A stretch of 64,000 nucleotides of DNA from VRUE01 sp963780815 (GCA_963780815.1 CAWADG010000006.1:124001-188000); one strand, 5' to 3'. Shown: positions 44,609 through 56,895, counted from the stretch's first letter. Notes: generated from the letters alone by a model not told the origin. A program made the numbers and translations.

Positions 44609-46087
44609 ATGAACGGGCCCGAGAAATCCGACCTCTCCGACGTCCTCAGGGATCGGCGCGAGAAGCTCGAACGCCTGCGGGCCGACGGTATCGACCCGTT
44701 CCCGCACACCTTCGCCGAGCGCGAGGAGATCGCCGAGGTGCGCGCGGCCCACGAGGGCCTCGCGCCCGGGCTCGAGACCCAGTCGCGCCACCGGGTCGCG
44801 GGGCGGATCGTCGCCCGCCGCGGCCATGGCAAGGCCTGCTTCCTCGACCTCCGCGACGGCAGCGGTCAGATCCAGCTCCACGCCCGCGAGGACCTGATCG
44901 GCGAGGGGCCCTACCGGGTGCTCGTCGACCTCGACCTCGGCGACATGATCGGGGTTGAGGGGACGGCGATGTCGACCCGCAGCGGTGGCGAGCTGACGCT
45001 CTCGATCGACCGCTGGCGGCTGCTGGCGAAGAGCCTGCGGCCGCCACCCGACAAGTTTCACGGGCTCGAGGATGTCGAGACCCGCCACCGCCGCCGTGAG
45101 CTCGACCTGCTCGCCAACGAGGACAGCCGCCGGACCTTCGCGCTGCGCGCCCGCACGATCGCCGAGATCCGGCGCTGGCTCGACGACCATGGGTTCGTCG
45201 AGGCCGAGACCCCGGTCCTGCAGCCGCTCTACGGCGGCGCCCTCGCCCGACCGTTCGTCACCCACCACAACGCGCTCGACCGCGACTTCTACCTGCGGAT
45301 CGCGACCGAGCTCTACCTGAAGCGGCTCGTCGTCGGGGGGATCGACCGCGTCTACGAGCTCGGCAAGGACTTCCGCAATGAGGGCGTCTCCCACAAGCAC
45401 AACCCCGAGTTCACGATGCTCGAGTGGTACGAGGCCTACGCCGACTACGAGAAGACCGCCCACGACCTCGAGCTGCTGGTCGCCGACGTTGCCGAGCGCG
45501 TCCTCGGGAAGCTCGAGGTCGAGCGCGACGGCATCACGATCGACCTCAACCCCCCCTGGCGGCGGGTCACCCTCCGCGAGGCGATCTCCGAGCGGACCGG
45601 GATCGACATCGGCGAGCACCCCGGCCGCGAGGAGCTGGCGGCGGCGATGGGGACCGAGCCCGACCCGGCCGAGGGCTGGGGCAAGCTGGTTGACGGCCTG
45701 CTCTCGAAGTCGGTCGAGCCGGAGCTGATCCAGCCGACCTTCGTCCTCGACTACCCGGTCGAGCTCTCGCCGTTCGCCAAGGCGCACCGGAGCGAGGAGG
45801 GATTGGTCGAGCGCTGGGAGGCGTTCGTCGGCGGGATGGAGATCGCGAACTCGTTCACCGAGCTCAACGACCCCGACGAGCAGCGGCGCCGGTTCGAGCA
45901 GCAGGCCGTCGAGCTCGCCCGCGGCGACGAGGAGGCGCAGCCGTTCGACGAGGCGTTCGTCGAGGCGCTCGAGCAGGGAATGCCCCCGACAGGGGGGGTC
46001 GGGCTCGGGGTTGACCGGCTTGCAATGATTCTTACCGGGGCGAAAAGCCTCCGCGAAGTGGTCCTTTTTCCCGCCATGCGCGCCTGA
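44609..46087 (+). CDS. lysS: Lysyl-tRNA synthetase, class II
   Basis: 492 residues. N-terminal OB-fold anticodon-binding domain (RVAGRIVARRGHGKACFLDLRDGSGQ). Catalytic core with motif 1 region (EIRRWLDDHGFVEAETPVLQP), motif 2 (GKDFRNEGVSHKHNPEFTMLE) and motif 3 (GVGLGVDRLAMILTGAKSLREV). Joined to greA, it ends 178 bases before clpC. Normal length and all signature motifs present. Confidence 0.96.
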   Translation: MNGPEKSDLSDVLRDRREKLERLRADGIDPFPHTFAEREEIAEVRAAHEGLAPGLETQSRHRVAGRIVARRGHGKACFLDLRDGSGQIQLHAREDLIGEGPYRVLVDLDLGDMIGVEGTAMSTRSGGELTLSIDRWRLLAKSLRPPPDKFHGLEDVETRHRRRELDLLANEDSRRTFALRARTIAEIRRWLDDHGFVEAETPVLQPLYGGALARPFVTHHNALDRDFYLRIATELYLKRLVVGGIDRVYELGKDFRNEGVSHKHNPEFTMLEWYEAYADYEKTAHDLELLVADVAERVLGKLEVERDGITIDLNPPWRRVTLREAISERTGIDIGEHPGREELAAAMGTEPDPAEGWGKLVDGLLSKSVEPELIQPTFVLDYPVELSPFAKAHRSEEGLVERWEAFVGGMEIANSFTELNDPDEQRRRFEQQAVELARGDEEAQPFDEAFVEALEQGMPPTGGVGLGVDRLAMILTGAKSLREVVLFPAMRA

Positions 46088-46150
46088 TTCGGCACCCTTC
46101 GGCGCCCAAAAACCCGCTACCAGCGAAATTCCACCCCCCGAGGCAAGGGG

Positions 46151-46179
46151 AGCGCCCTCGGTATCGTTTAAAGGGCGCT
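46151..46179 (+). terminator. Hairpin after lysS
   Basis: AGCGCCCT (46151-46158) pairs with AGGGCGCT (46172-46179), 13-base loop, in the gap between lysS and clpC. No T-run after it. Confidence 0.4.
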
Positions 46180-46188
46180 TAGGAGCCG

Positions 46189-46202
46189 CTCCGATATCGG
46201 AG
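46189..46202. promoter_or_regulatory. 14-base palindrome upstream of clpC
   Basis: CTCCGATATCGGAG reads the same on both strands, 64 bases before the clpC start. It could be the site of a heat-shock or stress regulator; it does not match the HspR, CtsR or ClgR sites I know. Confidence 0.4.
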
Positions 46203-46265
46203 ATGAGATCCGGTACTTCGGCCCCCGATTTGCGTTTGATCAACCAGGAGTGAAATAGAGGCGAA

Positions 46266-48904
<2,639 letters not shown>

Positions 48905-48908
<4 letters not shown>

Positions 48909-50644
48909 GGCAGCTTCTTCCGCACCTCGCAGCCGGCGGATTTGGGGTCCTTGCCGGCGCCACCGTTGCAGATGTCCTGGCCCGGGCCGCCAAGCAGCTT
49001 GTCCTTGCCCGCGGCGCCAAGAAGCTTGTCCTTGCCGGGGCCGCCCCTGAGGGTGTCCTTGCCCGCTTCGCCGAAGGCCTCGTCGCGGCCCTTGCCGAGG
49101 TCGATCGCGTCCCTGCCGGCGCCACCGCAGACGACGTCGTTGCCGGCGAGGGAGCTGATCCTGTCGTTGCCGCCGAGGCCGACGATCACGTCGGCCTTCC
49201 TGGTCCCCCGGAGGCGGTCGGCGCCCTCGGTGCCGGAGATCGTCGCGGTGCGGCCGCCGCAGCGCCGGCTGGTCGGGACCAGGCTCACCTTGACCGTTTC
49301 GGGGCCGGTGAAGCGGCCGACGAGGAGCTCGCCGATTCCGCCGGGCGTCTCGGCGGCCCCGGCGATCACCGGCCGGCCGTCGGGCTGGATCGCCAGCCCT
49401 TCGGCGCCGTCCTCCATCGGGCTGGCGCTGGCGACCGTCTGGCCCCCGGTCCCGAAGCTGGGGTCGAGCTGGCCGTTCGGCGTCAGCCGCAGGATCCAGG
49501 TGTCGCGGGTGCCATTGAACCCGGCGACGACGATCCTGCCGTCGGGGAGCAGGGACAGGGCCCGTCCTTCGTCGTAGCCCGCGGTCGCGTCGAGCCTGAA
49601 GATCCCGCCGGACCCGAAGGTCGGGTCGAGCTGCCCGCCGGCGGTGAAGCGGGCGACGACCAGCTCCGACTTCGTGTTCGTCGCCGGGAAGGCTGATCCG
49701 GCGACGACGATCCGGCCGTCGGGCTGGATCGCGATGTCGGTGATTTCCCCGGAGGGATCGGCTTCCTCTCCGAGGTCCTGGACCGCGAACCCGGCGGTGC
49801 CGAAGCCGGCGACCGGTTCCCCTTCGGAGTCGAGCTTGGCCAGGAACGCGCCCTGCTGCGATTCGCCCCCGACGATGATCGAGCCGTCGCCGAGCACCCT
49901 GACCGCGCGGGCTTCGGAGTAATCACTGCCGGGGATTTGGAAGAGGCGGAACCCGACCGGTGCCGCCGGGGCGAAGCTGGCATCGGGTTCCCCTTCCTGG
50001 TCGAGGCGGAGGACCGCCACTTCGGGATGGAATAGCGAGCCGATCCGTTCGCCGGCGAGGACGATCTTTCCCCCCGGCGCGATGTCCATCGCCTCGGCTT
50101 CGCCCGGTCCTTCCGGGGACTGGACGGAGAGGCCGGCGTCGCCGAAGTCCGGGTCGAGTTGCCCACTTGCCAGGTAGCGGGCGGTAGCGAAGGCGTTTAC
50201 TTTTTCGGGAGCCGGTCCGCGCCCGAGCCCGGCGGCGACGATCCGCCCGTCGCCGAGCCTCGCCAGGTCGTTGATCGCCCGCGGGTCGCCGGCGTTATCG
50301 AGGTCGGGCTCGACCCTGAACCCTTCGGGACCGAAGCTGAGGTCGGGGCTGCCGTCCGGGTTGAAGCGGGCGAGCAGGAAGCCTCCCGCCCCGCCCCTGT
50401 TCCCACCGGCGAGGATCTTGCCGTCGGGAAGGACGACGACATCGGTCAGGAACTCGTTGGTGAGGTCCGGTTCGTCGAGGACCGTGAAGCCGCCGCTGCC
50501 GAAGGTCGGGTCGGGCAGGCCTTCGGCGGCCCTCGCGCCCGAGGCGAAGGTCAGGACAGCCGCCGCGGCCGCCACCGGTAGAACTGCGCGCATTGCAGCT
50601 GAAACGCGGGACCGTCCGAATTGCCGCCCCATGACTCCTGCCAT
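48905..50644 (-). CDS. Secreted delta-60 / RTX-like calcium-binding protein 1
   Basis: 579 residues. Signal peptide (the hydrophobic AVLPVAAAAAVLTFAS after a basic start). Residues ~40-450 are about seven delta-60 repeats (DPTFGSGGF...LPDGKILAGG...FLLARFNPDGSPD pattern), a probable propeller. The C-terminus (~460-570) carries RTX-type nonapeptides (GGNDRISSLAGNDVVCGGAGRDAIDLGKG), which bind calcium and often aid folding outside the cell. Two cysteines close the end (NGGAGKDPKSAGCEV). ATG 50644 is used, but ATG 50593 would also leave a signal peptide. A paralogue lies just upstream. Confidence 0.85.
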
Positions 50645-50679
50645 CGTAACGGCGGCGCGATGATGCGCTCAAGGTTCAA

Positions 50680-52383
50680 CTAGGGCAGGTTCTTCGGGGT
50701 CTCGCAGCCGGTGGACCTCGGATTTTTGCCGGCGCCGCCGTTGCAGACGTCCTGACCCGGGCCGCCGAGAAGTTTGTCTCTTCCCGCCGAGCCGACCAAC
50801 TTGTCCATGCCGGGGCCGCCCTTGATCGTGTCGGCGCCGCTTTCGCCGCGGCCCTCGTCGCGGCCGTGGCCGAGGTCGATCGCGTCCCTGCCGGCGCCGC
50901 CGCAGACGACGTCGTTGCCGGCGAGGGAGCTGATCCGGTCGTTGCCACCGAGGCCGGCGATCACGTCGGCCTTCCTCGTGCCCTTAAGCGTGTCGGACCG
51001 GGCGGTGCCGACGATCGTCGCCGCCCTGCCGGCGCAGCGCGCAGAGCGGACGGCCGCCGTCGGAGCCGGGGGCGGATCGGCGGTGAACCTGCCGACGAGC
51101 AGCTTGCCGGTTCCGTCAAAGACATCTCCCGATATCACCGCCCGCCCGTCCGGCTGGAGGGCGAGGCCGCTGGCAAAGTCGGCGCCGGGGACCACGTCGG
51201 CGTCGGTTTCGCCGCCGCGGCCGAAGGACGGGTCGGGGTGCCCGTCGGCGGTCAGCCGCAGCATCCAGACGTCGCCGGTGTTCGGTGCGGTCAGCCCGCG
51301 AATCCCGGCGGCGACGATGCGGCCGGATTGATCTACCTCCAGCGAACCCAGTTCCTCATCGCCGCTGGTGGGGTTGGCGTGGTAGATGCCCCCGTCCCCG
51401 AAGCTCGGGTCGAGCTGCCCCTTTGGGGTGAAACGGGCGACGAACCCCTCTTCATCGCCGGCGGCGGTGAGGGCGTCACCGGAGGCGAGGATGCTCCCGT
51501 CTGGGAGCACCTTGAGGTCGAGGATTTCGCCCGACGGTTCGGCGGCAGTGCCGAGGTCGTGGACGGCGATCCCTTCGGTCCCGAACCCCGAGACGGGTTC
51601 CCCTTCGGCATCAAGCTCGGCCAGGAACGCTCCGGTTTCGGCCGTGCCCGCGACGAGTGTGGTGCCGTTCCCCAGGACCTTCACCGCGAACCCCTGCTCG
51701 AAGGTGCTTTCGGGAATGTCAATCAGACGGACGCCATTCGAGGGAACGGTGCCGAAGCCGGCGTCCGGTTCGCCTTCCTCGGTCACCCGCACCACCGCGA
51801 CCCGATCCACCGGCCCGCTGTTGCCGGTCGCGACGATCTTCCCGTCCGGCGCCTGGTCCATCGCGAATGCGCTGCCGAATTCGTCCATCGGAACCGTCGT
51901 CAGGCCGTTTTCGCCGAAGCTGGGGTCGAGCTCGCCGTTCGGTAGGTAGCGCCCAAACGCGAAGGCGCGGGATCCGGTGACCGGGGCGCGGCCGAGGCCG
52001 GCGACGACGAGCTTGCCGTCGCCGCGTTCCTCTATTCCCGTGATCTCGAGCGGGTTGCCGGCCTGCCCTAGATCGGGCGCGACCTTGATGCCTTCGCCGC
52101 CGAAGCTCGTATCTGGGGTCCCGTTGGAATTGAAGCGGGCGAGCAGGAATCCCGACAAACCGCCACGGGCGCCGGCGCCGAGGATCTTTCCGTCTGGAAG
52201 GACCACGAGGTCGGTGAGGAACTCGCCGTTCTCGTCCGCTTCGTCGAAGATGGTGAATCCGTGGTTGCCGAAGCTGGGGTCCGGTTCTCCGGCGGCACCG
52301 AGGCTCTGGGCGGGAGCGGCCGCGGCGGCGATCAGCATCGATGCAAGGACGCTTATCGTCGCGACGGATCGGGATCGGTGCAT
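50680..52383 (-). CDS. Secreted delta-60 / RTX-like calcium-binding protein 2
   Basis: 567 residues, tandem paralogue of the previous gene, 35 bases upstream of its start. Signal peptide (ISVLASMLIAAAAAPAQ), delta-60 repeats (DPSFGNHGFTIFDEADENGE, LPDGKILGAGARGGLSGFLL), and a C-terminal RTX-like region with GGNDRISSLAGNDVVCGGAG matching the first copy nearly residue for residue. Both end with a Pro-rich Cys/Glu tail. Exported; the two probably arose by duplication, with the RTX end kept alike. It is divergent from the aldo/keto reductase gene. Confidence 0.85.
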   Translation of the reverse strand: MHRSRSVATISVLASMLIAAAAAPAQSLGAAGEPDPSFGNHGFTIFDEADENGEFLTDLVVLPDGKILGAGARGGLSGFLLARFNSNGTPDTSFGGEGIKVAPDLGQAGNPLEITGIEERGDGKLVVAGLGRAPVTGSRAFAFGRYLPNGELDPSFGENGLTTVPMDEFGSAFAMDQAPDGKIVATGNSGPVDRVAVVRVTEEGEPDAGFGTVPSNGVRLIDIPESTFEQGFAVKVLGNGTTLVAGTAETGAFLAELDAEGEPVSGFGTEGIAVHDLGTAAEPSGEILDLKVLPDGSILASGDALTAAGDEEGFVARFTPKGQLDPSFGDGGIYHANPTSGDEELGSLEVDQSGRIVAAGIRGLTAPNTGDVWMLRLTADGHPDPSFGRGGETDADVVPGADFASGLALQPDGRAVISGDVFDGTGKLLVGRFTADPPPAPTAAVRSARCAGRAATIVGTARSDTLKGTRKADVIAGLGGNDRISSLAGNDVVCGGAGRDAIDLGHGRDEGRGESGADTIKGGPGMDKLVGSAGRDKLLGGPGQDVCNGGAGKNPRSTGCETPKNLP

Positions 52384-52445
52384 CGGGCTTGTCTACGACG
52401 ATCCTGGCCGCAAGGTTCAGACCGGGCGACCGATACGGTTTTACG

Positions 52446-53582
52446 ATGAACTCACCCGGGCGGACCGCGATCGGCACCTGGAGCGGGGGCAGGTTCCTCC
52501 GCTTCGGCGAGGCGATCCCGGAGGAGCGCCTCGAAGCGCTGCTGCGCCCGGACGAGGGGATCGCGACCGTGCTGAGCGCCGACGCCTACGGACAGGGTGA
52601 GGCCGACGAGCTCCTCGGCAGGGCGCTGACCGGTGTCCCGCGCGAGGACTACACCCTTGTCGGCGCGATCGGCCACGACTTCTACGAGGGCGAGCGCGAC
52701 GGGCCGCGCGGCTTTCCCCGCTTCACCGACCCTGCCCTGCGCGGGCCCGACACCTACGCCGACTACCTGCGGGCCGCAGCCGAGCGCAGCCTCGGCCGCC
52801 TCGGCGCCTCCTCCTTCGACCTGCTCCTGCTCCACAACCCCGACCGCGTCGGCTACACCAGCGAGGCGGTCTGGGACGGGATGGAGGCGCTGCGCGAGGC
52901 GGGCATCGCGGCCGGGATCGGCGTCGCCCCGGGGCCGGCCAACGGCTTCACCCTCGACCTGATCTCCTGCTTCGAGCGGTTCGGCGAGCGGATCGATTGG
53001 GCGATGATCATCCTCAACCCGTTCGAGCCCTGGCCGGGCGAGCTCTGCCTCGAGGCCGCCGCCCGCCACGACGTCCGTGTGATCACCCGGGTCGTCGACT
53101 ACGGCGGCCTGTTCTGGGGCGACCTCGAGCCCGGAATGGAGCTACCCGAGGGCGACCACCGCGGGTTCCGGCCCGCCGGCTGGATCGAGGCCGGCCTCGA
53201 GAAGCTCGAGCGCGTGATCCCGATCGCCGAGCGGGCGGAGCTGAAGCCGATCCAGCTCGCCTGCGAGTGGAACCTCGCCCACCGCGCCGTCGAGTGCGTC
53301 GTCCCGACCCTGATCCAGGAGGCGGGGCCGGCGGCGCTCCCGATCGAGGAGAAGCGCGCCCAGCTCGCGGCGGTTCCCGCCGAGCAGCGGATCACCGTCG
53401 AGGAGGTCGCCGAGATCCGAGCCGTCGGCGACAACACCGGGTGCATGGCGCTGAAGGGCGCCAGCCCCGAGCACGAGGGCGGGGAGCGGCCCGACCGCTG
53501 GGCGCTCGACGAGGAGCTCGCCGCCGTCGGCGAGCGCTGGGGGATCGACCCGGCCCGCGACCTCTCCGGCGCGCCGGCCTGA
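52446..53582 (+). CDS. Aldo/keto reductase
   Basis: 378 residues of the AKR barrel fold. Seen: SADAYGQGEADELLGRAL (NADPH-side Asp/Tyr region), GRLGASSFDLLLLHNPDRVG (catalytic His), GMEALREAGIAAGIGVA, IILNPFEP, and IQLACEWNLAHRAVECVVPTL near the C-terminus. The catalytic Tyr of the DxxxY pair is present in DAYGQ. It is NAD(P)H-dependent by family; substrate unknown. ATG 52446 is chosen over an upstream in-frame start, since that would run through the promoter region shared with the divergent RTX gene. Confidence 0.85.
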   Translation: MNSPGRTAIGTWSGGRFLRFGEAIPEERLEALLRPDEGIATVLSADAYGQGEADELLGRALTGVPREDYTLVGAIGHDFYEGERDGPRGFPRFTDPALRGPDTYADYLRAAAERSLGRLGASSFDLLLLHNPDRVGYTSEAVWDGMEALREAGIAAGIGVAPGPANGFTLDLISCFERFGERIDWAMIILNPFEPWPGELCLEAAARHDVRVITRVVDYGGLFWGDLEPGMELPEGDHRGFRPAGWIEAGLEKLERVIPIAERAELKPIQLACEWNLAHRAVECVVPTLIQEAGPAALPIEEKRAQLAAVPAEQRITVEEVAEIRAVGDNTGCMALKGASPEHEGGERPDRWALDEELAAVGERWGIDPARDLSGAPA

Positions 53583-53589
53583 CCTCAAA

Positions 53590-53624
53590 ATCAAGTTTTC
53601 CGCCATATGGGAGGAAAACTTGAT
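53590..53624 (+). repeat. Perfect 12-base-pair hairpin between aldo/keto reductase and MFS genes
   Basis: ATCAAGTTTTCC (53590-53601) pairs with GGAAAACTTGAT (53613-53624) around an 11-base loop. The right arm is preceded by GGAGG, as in the hairpin at 32415-32459. It starts 7 bases after the aldo/keto reductase stop and overlaps one of two possible starts of the next gene. Confidence 0.65.
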
Positions 53625-53636
53625 GGGATCCCGGCT

Positions 53637-55085
53637 GTGTTTCGGATCGACGAGCGGACCCGGCCCTGGTGGACGCTCGCGGGGGCCTGCGCCGGGCTCT
53701 TCATCCTGATGCTCGACTCGACGGTGGTCGCGCTGGCCCTGCCGAGCATCCGCGACGACCTCGGCGCGAGCGCCGAGGCGCTGCAGTGGGTGATGAACGC
53801 CTACCTGCTGACGATCGCGGTCCTCGTCGTCACCGCCGGCCGGCTCGGCGACATGTTCGGCCGCAAGCGCGCGTTCCTCGTCGGGATCGTCGTCTTCGGC
53901 GCCGGCTCGATCCTCGCCGGGGCGGCCCAGGGGCCGGCGATGCTGATCGCAGGCCGGGTCCTGCAGGGCGTCGGGGCGGCGCCGACCCTGACCCTCTCGC
54001 TGGCGATCGTCTGCAACGCCTTCCCCAAGGACGAACAGGCGCGAGCGCTCGGGATCTGGGCCGCGGTCTCGGCGATCGCGCTCGCGGTCGGGCCGCTCGC
54101 CGGCGGGGCGCTGATCGAGATCGACTGGCGGGCGATCTTCTGGATCAACCTGCCGATCATCGTCGCCGGGTTCCTGATCATGTCGGCGGCGGCGACCGAG
54201 TCGACCGACCCGTCCGCCGGGCGCCGGCTCGACTTCCCCGGCCTGGTCGCGCTGACGGTCGGCCTCACCGCGGCGGTCCTGGCGATGATCCAGTCGCGGG
54301 CCTGGGCGGCGGATACGGTCGTCGCGCTGGGTGCGGTCAGCCTCGTCGCGCTGTTCGCGTTCTGGTGGATCGAGCGCCGGGTCGACGACCCGATCGTCGA
54401 ATTCGACCTCTTCCGCAACGGGCCCTACCTCGGCGCCAGCGCCGCCGCCTTCGCGATCGTCGGCTCCTACTGGGCGGTGATGTTCTTCCAGCCCCAGTAC
54501 CTGCAGGACGTCCGCGGTCACTCGGCGATCGAGGCCGGAGTGCTGGTGCTGCCGATCACGGCGCCGATGATCCTGATCTCACCGTTCTCGGGCCGGCTGA
54601 TCGGGCGCTTCGGCGCCCGAGGGCTGATGACCGCGGGGATGCTGTTCGGGACCGCCGGGCTCGTCTTCCTGACCCAGATCGGCGCCTCCAGCTCCTACGC
54701 CCTGGTGCTCGTCGGCTACCTGCTGTTCGGGATCGCCCTCGGGCTCGTCTACGCGCCGATGTCGACCGCGGCGATGGCAGCAATGCCGGGCGAGAAGGTC
54801 GGGATCGCCTCCGGCGTCCTCGCGATGGACAGGATCGTCGCCGGATCGCTGGCGCTGGCGGCGAGCAGCGCCGCCTTTCACGCGCTGCAGGGGGGCGGCC
54901 ACTCGTTCGCGGCCTCGATCGCCGGCTCGACCTGGGTCGAGGTCGCGCTCTGCGTCCTCGGCACCGTGCTCACCTGGGCGTTCGTCCGCGACGCCGATGC
55001 CCAGGGCCCCGATCCGGCGGTCGCGGGTGAGCCGCCGCCCGAGCAGCTGCAACACCACCGCCACCACCGTCGGTTCCACCTCTAA
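53637..55085 (+). CDS. MFS multidrug efflux transporter (DHA2 family)
   Basis: 482 residues with about 14 helices, the DHA2 (EmrB/QacA) pattern. Start of the family: WWTLAGACAGLFILMLDSTVVALALPSI, then LGDMFGRKRAF (motif A), and the antiporter motif C region GPLAGGALIEIDWRAIFWIN. GTG 53637 is chosen, giving VFRIDERTRPWWTL; ATG 53607 is in frame but lies inside the hairpin. The C-terminal tail is His/Gln-rich (EQLQHHRHHRRFHL). Proton-driven drug export is the family role; substrate unknown. Confidence 0.9.
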   Translation: MFRIDERTRPWWTLAGACAGLFILMLDSTVVALALPSIRDDLGASAEALQWVMNAYLLTIAVLVVTAGRLGDMFGRKRAFLVGIVVFGAGSILAGAAQGPAMLIAGRVLQGVGAAPTLTLSLAIVCNAFPKDEQARALGIWAAVSAIALAVGPLAGGALIEIDWRAIFWINLPIIVAGFLIMSAAATESTDPSAGRRLDFPGLVALTVGLTAAVLAMIQSRAWAADTVVALGAVSLVALFAFWWIERRVDDPIVEFDLFRNGPYLGASAAAFAIVGSYWAVMFFQPQYLQDVRGHSAIEAGVLVLPITAPMILISPFSGRLIGRFGARGLMTAGMLFGTAGLVFLTQIGASSSYALVLVGYLLFGIALGLVYAPMSTAAMAAMPGEKVGIASGVLAMDRIVAGSLALAASSAAFHALQGGGHSFAASIAGSTWVEVALCVLGTVLTWAFVRDADAQGPDPAVAGEPPPEQLQHHRHHRRFHL

Positions 55086-55098
55086 GTGAGGGATCGGC

Positions 55099-55127
55099 TT
55101 GACAATTGCTGTTCCGACCTTTCCACT
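55099..55127 (+). promoter_or_regulatory. Candidate disA promoter
   Basis: TTGACA at 55099-55104, 17-base spacer and TCCACT at 55122-55127, a weak -10. The consensus -35 is the main evidence. Confidence 0.35.
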
Positions 55128-55177
55128 AGGGATTAAGCAGACCGCATTGGAGAGCGGAATTTGGCATCCTTGCCTTG

Positions 55178-56290
55178 ATGTCGTCGCTTCCTGGGGATGA
55201 GCTTCAAGAGCTTTCGGAACGGCAGGACCCCAGGCTTCTGAGGTCTCTCGACGTGGTCGCGCCGGGCGGAGCGCTGCGCGAGGGGATCGACAACATCGTC
55301 CACGCCCGCACCGGCGCCCTGGTCGTCGTCGCCGAGCCTGGCGACATCTCCCATCTGCTCTCGGGAGGGATCAAGCTCGACATCGACTACACGCCGGCGA
55401 TGCTGTACCAGGTCGCGAAGATGGACGGCGCGATCGTCCTCAACTGCGAGGCGACGAAGATCATCTGGGCCAACGTCCAGCTGATGCCGGACCCGACGAT
55501 CCTCTCGAGCGAGACCGGCACCCGGCACCGCACCGCCGAGCGCGTTTCGAAACAGACCGATGCGCTGGTGATCGCGATCTCGCAGCGGCGCGACGTCGTC
55601 TCGCTCTATGTCGAGGGGACGAAGTACATCCTCCAGGACATCCCCGCCGTTCTCGCCAAGGCCAACCAGGGCCTGGCGACTCTCGAGAAGTACCGCGAGC
55701 GGCTCGACCAGGTCGCGACCCGGCTCAGCGTGCTCGAGTTCGAAGGCGGCAGCGTCCTCTACGACGCGCTCTCGGTCCTGCAGCGGGCCGAGCTCGTGAC
55801 CAGGATGGCGGTCGAGGTCGAGCGCTACATCGTCGAGCTCGGCACCGAGGGCCGCCTGATCGAGATGCAGCTCGAGGAGTCGATGGTCGGCGTCGCGGCG
55901 GAAAAGGCGGCGCTGATCCGCGACTACTCGGTCGAGGACTCAGAGCAGAACCTGGAAACGGTCCAGGAGTCGCTCTCGCGGCTGCCGCACGAGGACGTCC
56001 TCGACTTCGGCCGCCTCGCCGAGCTGCTCGGCTACGACCGCAAGCTCAACACGCTCGATTTCCCGGTCAGCCCGCGCGGCTACCGCGTCCTCGGCCGCAT
56101 CCCGAGGATCCCCAAGCTTGTCGTCCAGAAGATCATCCAGGAGCTCGGCACCCTCGAGGACGTGATCGCGGCCTCGGATGACGAGCTCGAGGCTGTCGAT
56201 GGAGTCGGCCCGACCCGGGCCAAGGACATCCGCGAGGGACTGCGGAGGCTCCAGGAGGTCGACCTGGTCGACCGGTACTTGCAGAGTTGA
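55178..56290 (+). CDS. disA: Diadenylate cyclase / DNA integrity scanning protein DisA
   Basis: 370 residues. It makes c-di-AMP from two ATP and pauses at branched DNA. N-terminal DAC domain: TGALVVVAEPGD, MDGAIVLNCE with the catalytic DGA at 83-85, and TGTRHRTAERVSKQTDALVI with RHR at 116-118. The long helical spine follows (ANQGLATLEKYRERLDQVATRL), then a C-terminal helix-hairpin-helix DNA-binding domain (DELEAVDGVGPTRAKDIREGL). ATG 55178 is used; TTG just before is in frame. carD starts about 40-80 bases downstream. Confidence 0.96.
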   Translation: MSSLPGDELQELSERQDPRLLRSLDVVAPGGALREGIDNIVHARTGALVVVAEPGDISHLLSGGIKLDIDYTPAMLYQVAKMDGAIVLNCEATKIIWANVQLMPDPTILSSETGTRHRTAERVSKQTDALVIAISQRRDVVSLYVEGTKYILQDIPAVLAKANQGLATLEKYRERLDQVATRLSVLEFEGGSVLYDALSVLQRAELVTRMAVEVERYIVELGTEGRLIEMQLEESMVGVAAEKAALIRDYSVEDSEQNLETVQESLSRLPHEDVLDFGRLAELLGYDRKLNTLDFPVSPRGYRVLGRIPRIPKLVVQKIIQELGTLEDVIAASDDELEAVDGVGPTRAKDIREGLRRLQEVDLVDRYLQS

Positions 56291-56315
56291 CGGTGCGAAG
56301 AGTGCCGTCTGAAAT
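56287..56315 (+). promoter_or_regulatory. Candidate carD promoter
   Basis: TTGACG (56287-56292, overlapping the disA stop codon), 17-base spacer, TGAAAT (56310-56315). Good spacing. The predicted transcript start would lie about at the ribosome site, so either the leader is minimal or this is not the true start site. Confidence 0.4.
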
Positions 56316-56366
56316 CGAAAGGAGCCAGCGATTCCTGAGCTAGAGGAGGTAGTCGAGGTCACCGAG

Positions 56367-56885
56367 GTGGACGTCGAGTACGTCTGCGACTTCGAGCTGG
56401 GGGACAAGGTCGTCTATCCCCACCACGGAGCGGGCCTCGTGATGAAGAAAGAAACGCGCGAGCTGATGGGGGAGGAGCGCGAATACCTGACGATCAAAAT
56501 CCTCCATAACGAGCTCACGGTCATGGTCCCGTGCGAGAACGCGGGCAAGGCGGGGCTGCGTCGGGTGATCGACGAGGAAGAAATCAAGAAGGTCACCGCC
56601 GTCCTCACCGATGACGTCTCGGAGATGCCGAAGAACTGGAACCGGCGCTTCAAGTACAACCGCGAGAAGATCAAGACCGGCGACGTGTTCGAGCTGGCCG
56701 AGGTCGTCCGGAACCTGGCGATCCGGGAGATGGAAAAGGGCCTCTCGACCGGTGAGAAGCAGATGTACACCCGGGCCAAGAAGATCCTCGCGTCGGAGTT
56801 CATGTACGCGCTCGACAAGGACGAGGACGGCGCGGAGGAGTACCTGGACGGCCTGCTGGAGGGGCGCTTCGCCGCCACGGCGTAG
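56367..56885 (+). CDS. carD: CarD-family RNA polymerase-binding regulator
   Basis: 172 residues from GTG 56367. N-terminal RNA polymerase-interacting domain: FELGDKVVYPHHGAGLVMKK and MVPCENAGKAGLRRV; C-terminal DNA-binding helical domain: NWNRRFKYNREKIKTG, LSTGEKQMYTRAKKILASEF. CarD stabilises open complexes at many promoters, notably rRNA. The frame stays open upstream and reads PELEEVVEVTEVDVEYVC; an ATT at 56331 with a perfect AAAGGAG site six bases before it may be the real start (184 residues). GTG 56367 has its nearest GGAGG 17 bases away. The function is certain, the start is not. Confidence 0.92.
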   Translation: MDVEYVCDFELGDKVVYPHHGAGLVMKKETRELMGEEREYLTIKILHNELTVMVPCENAGKAGLRRVIDEEEIKKVTAVLTDDVSEMPKNWNRRFKYNREKIKTGDVFELAEVVRNLAIREMEKGLSTGEKQMYTRAKKILASEFMYALDKDEDGAEEYLDGLLEGRFAATA

Positions 56886-56895
56886 TTCAGGCGCA

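Noticed and set aside
53623..53700. ATG at 53623 behind GGAGG as start of the MFS gene
   Set aside because: It is out of frame with the membrane protein; the frame it opens shows no membrane helices.
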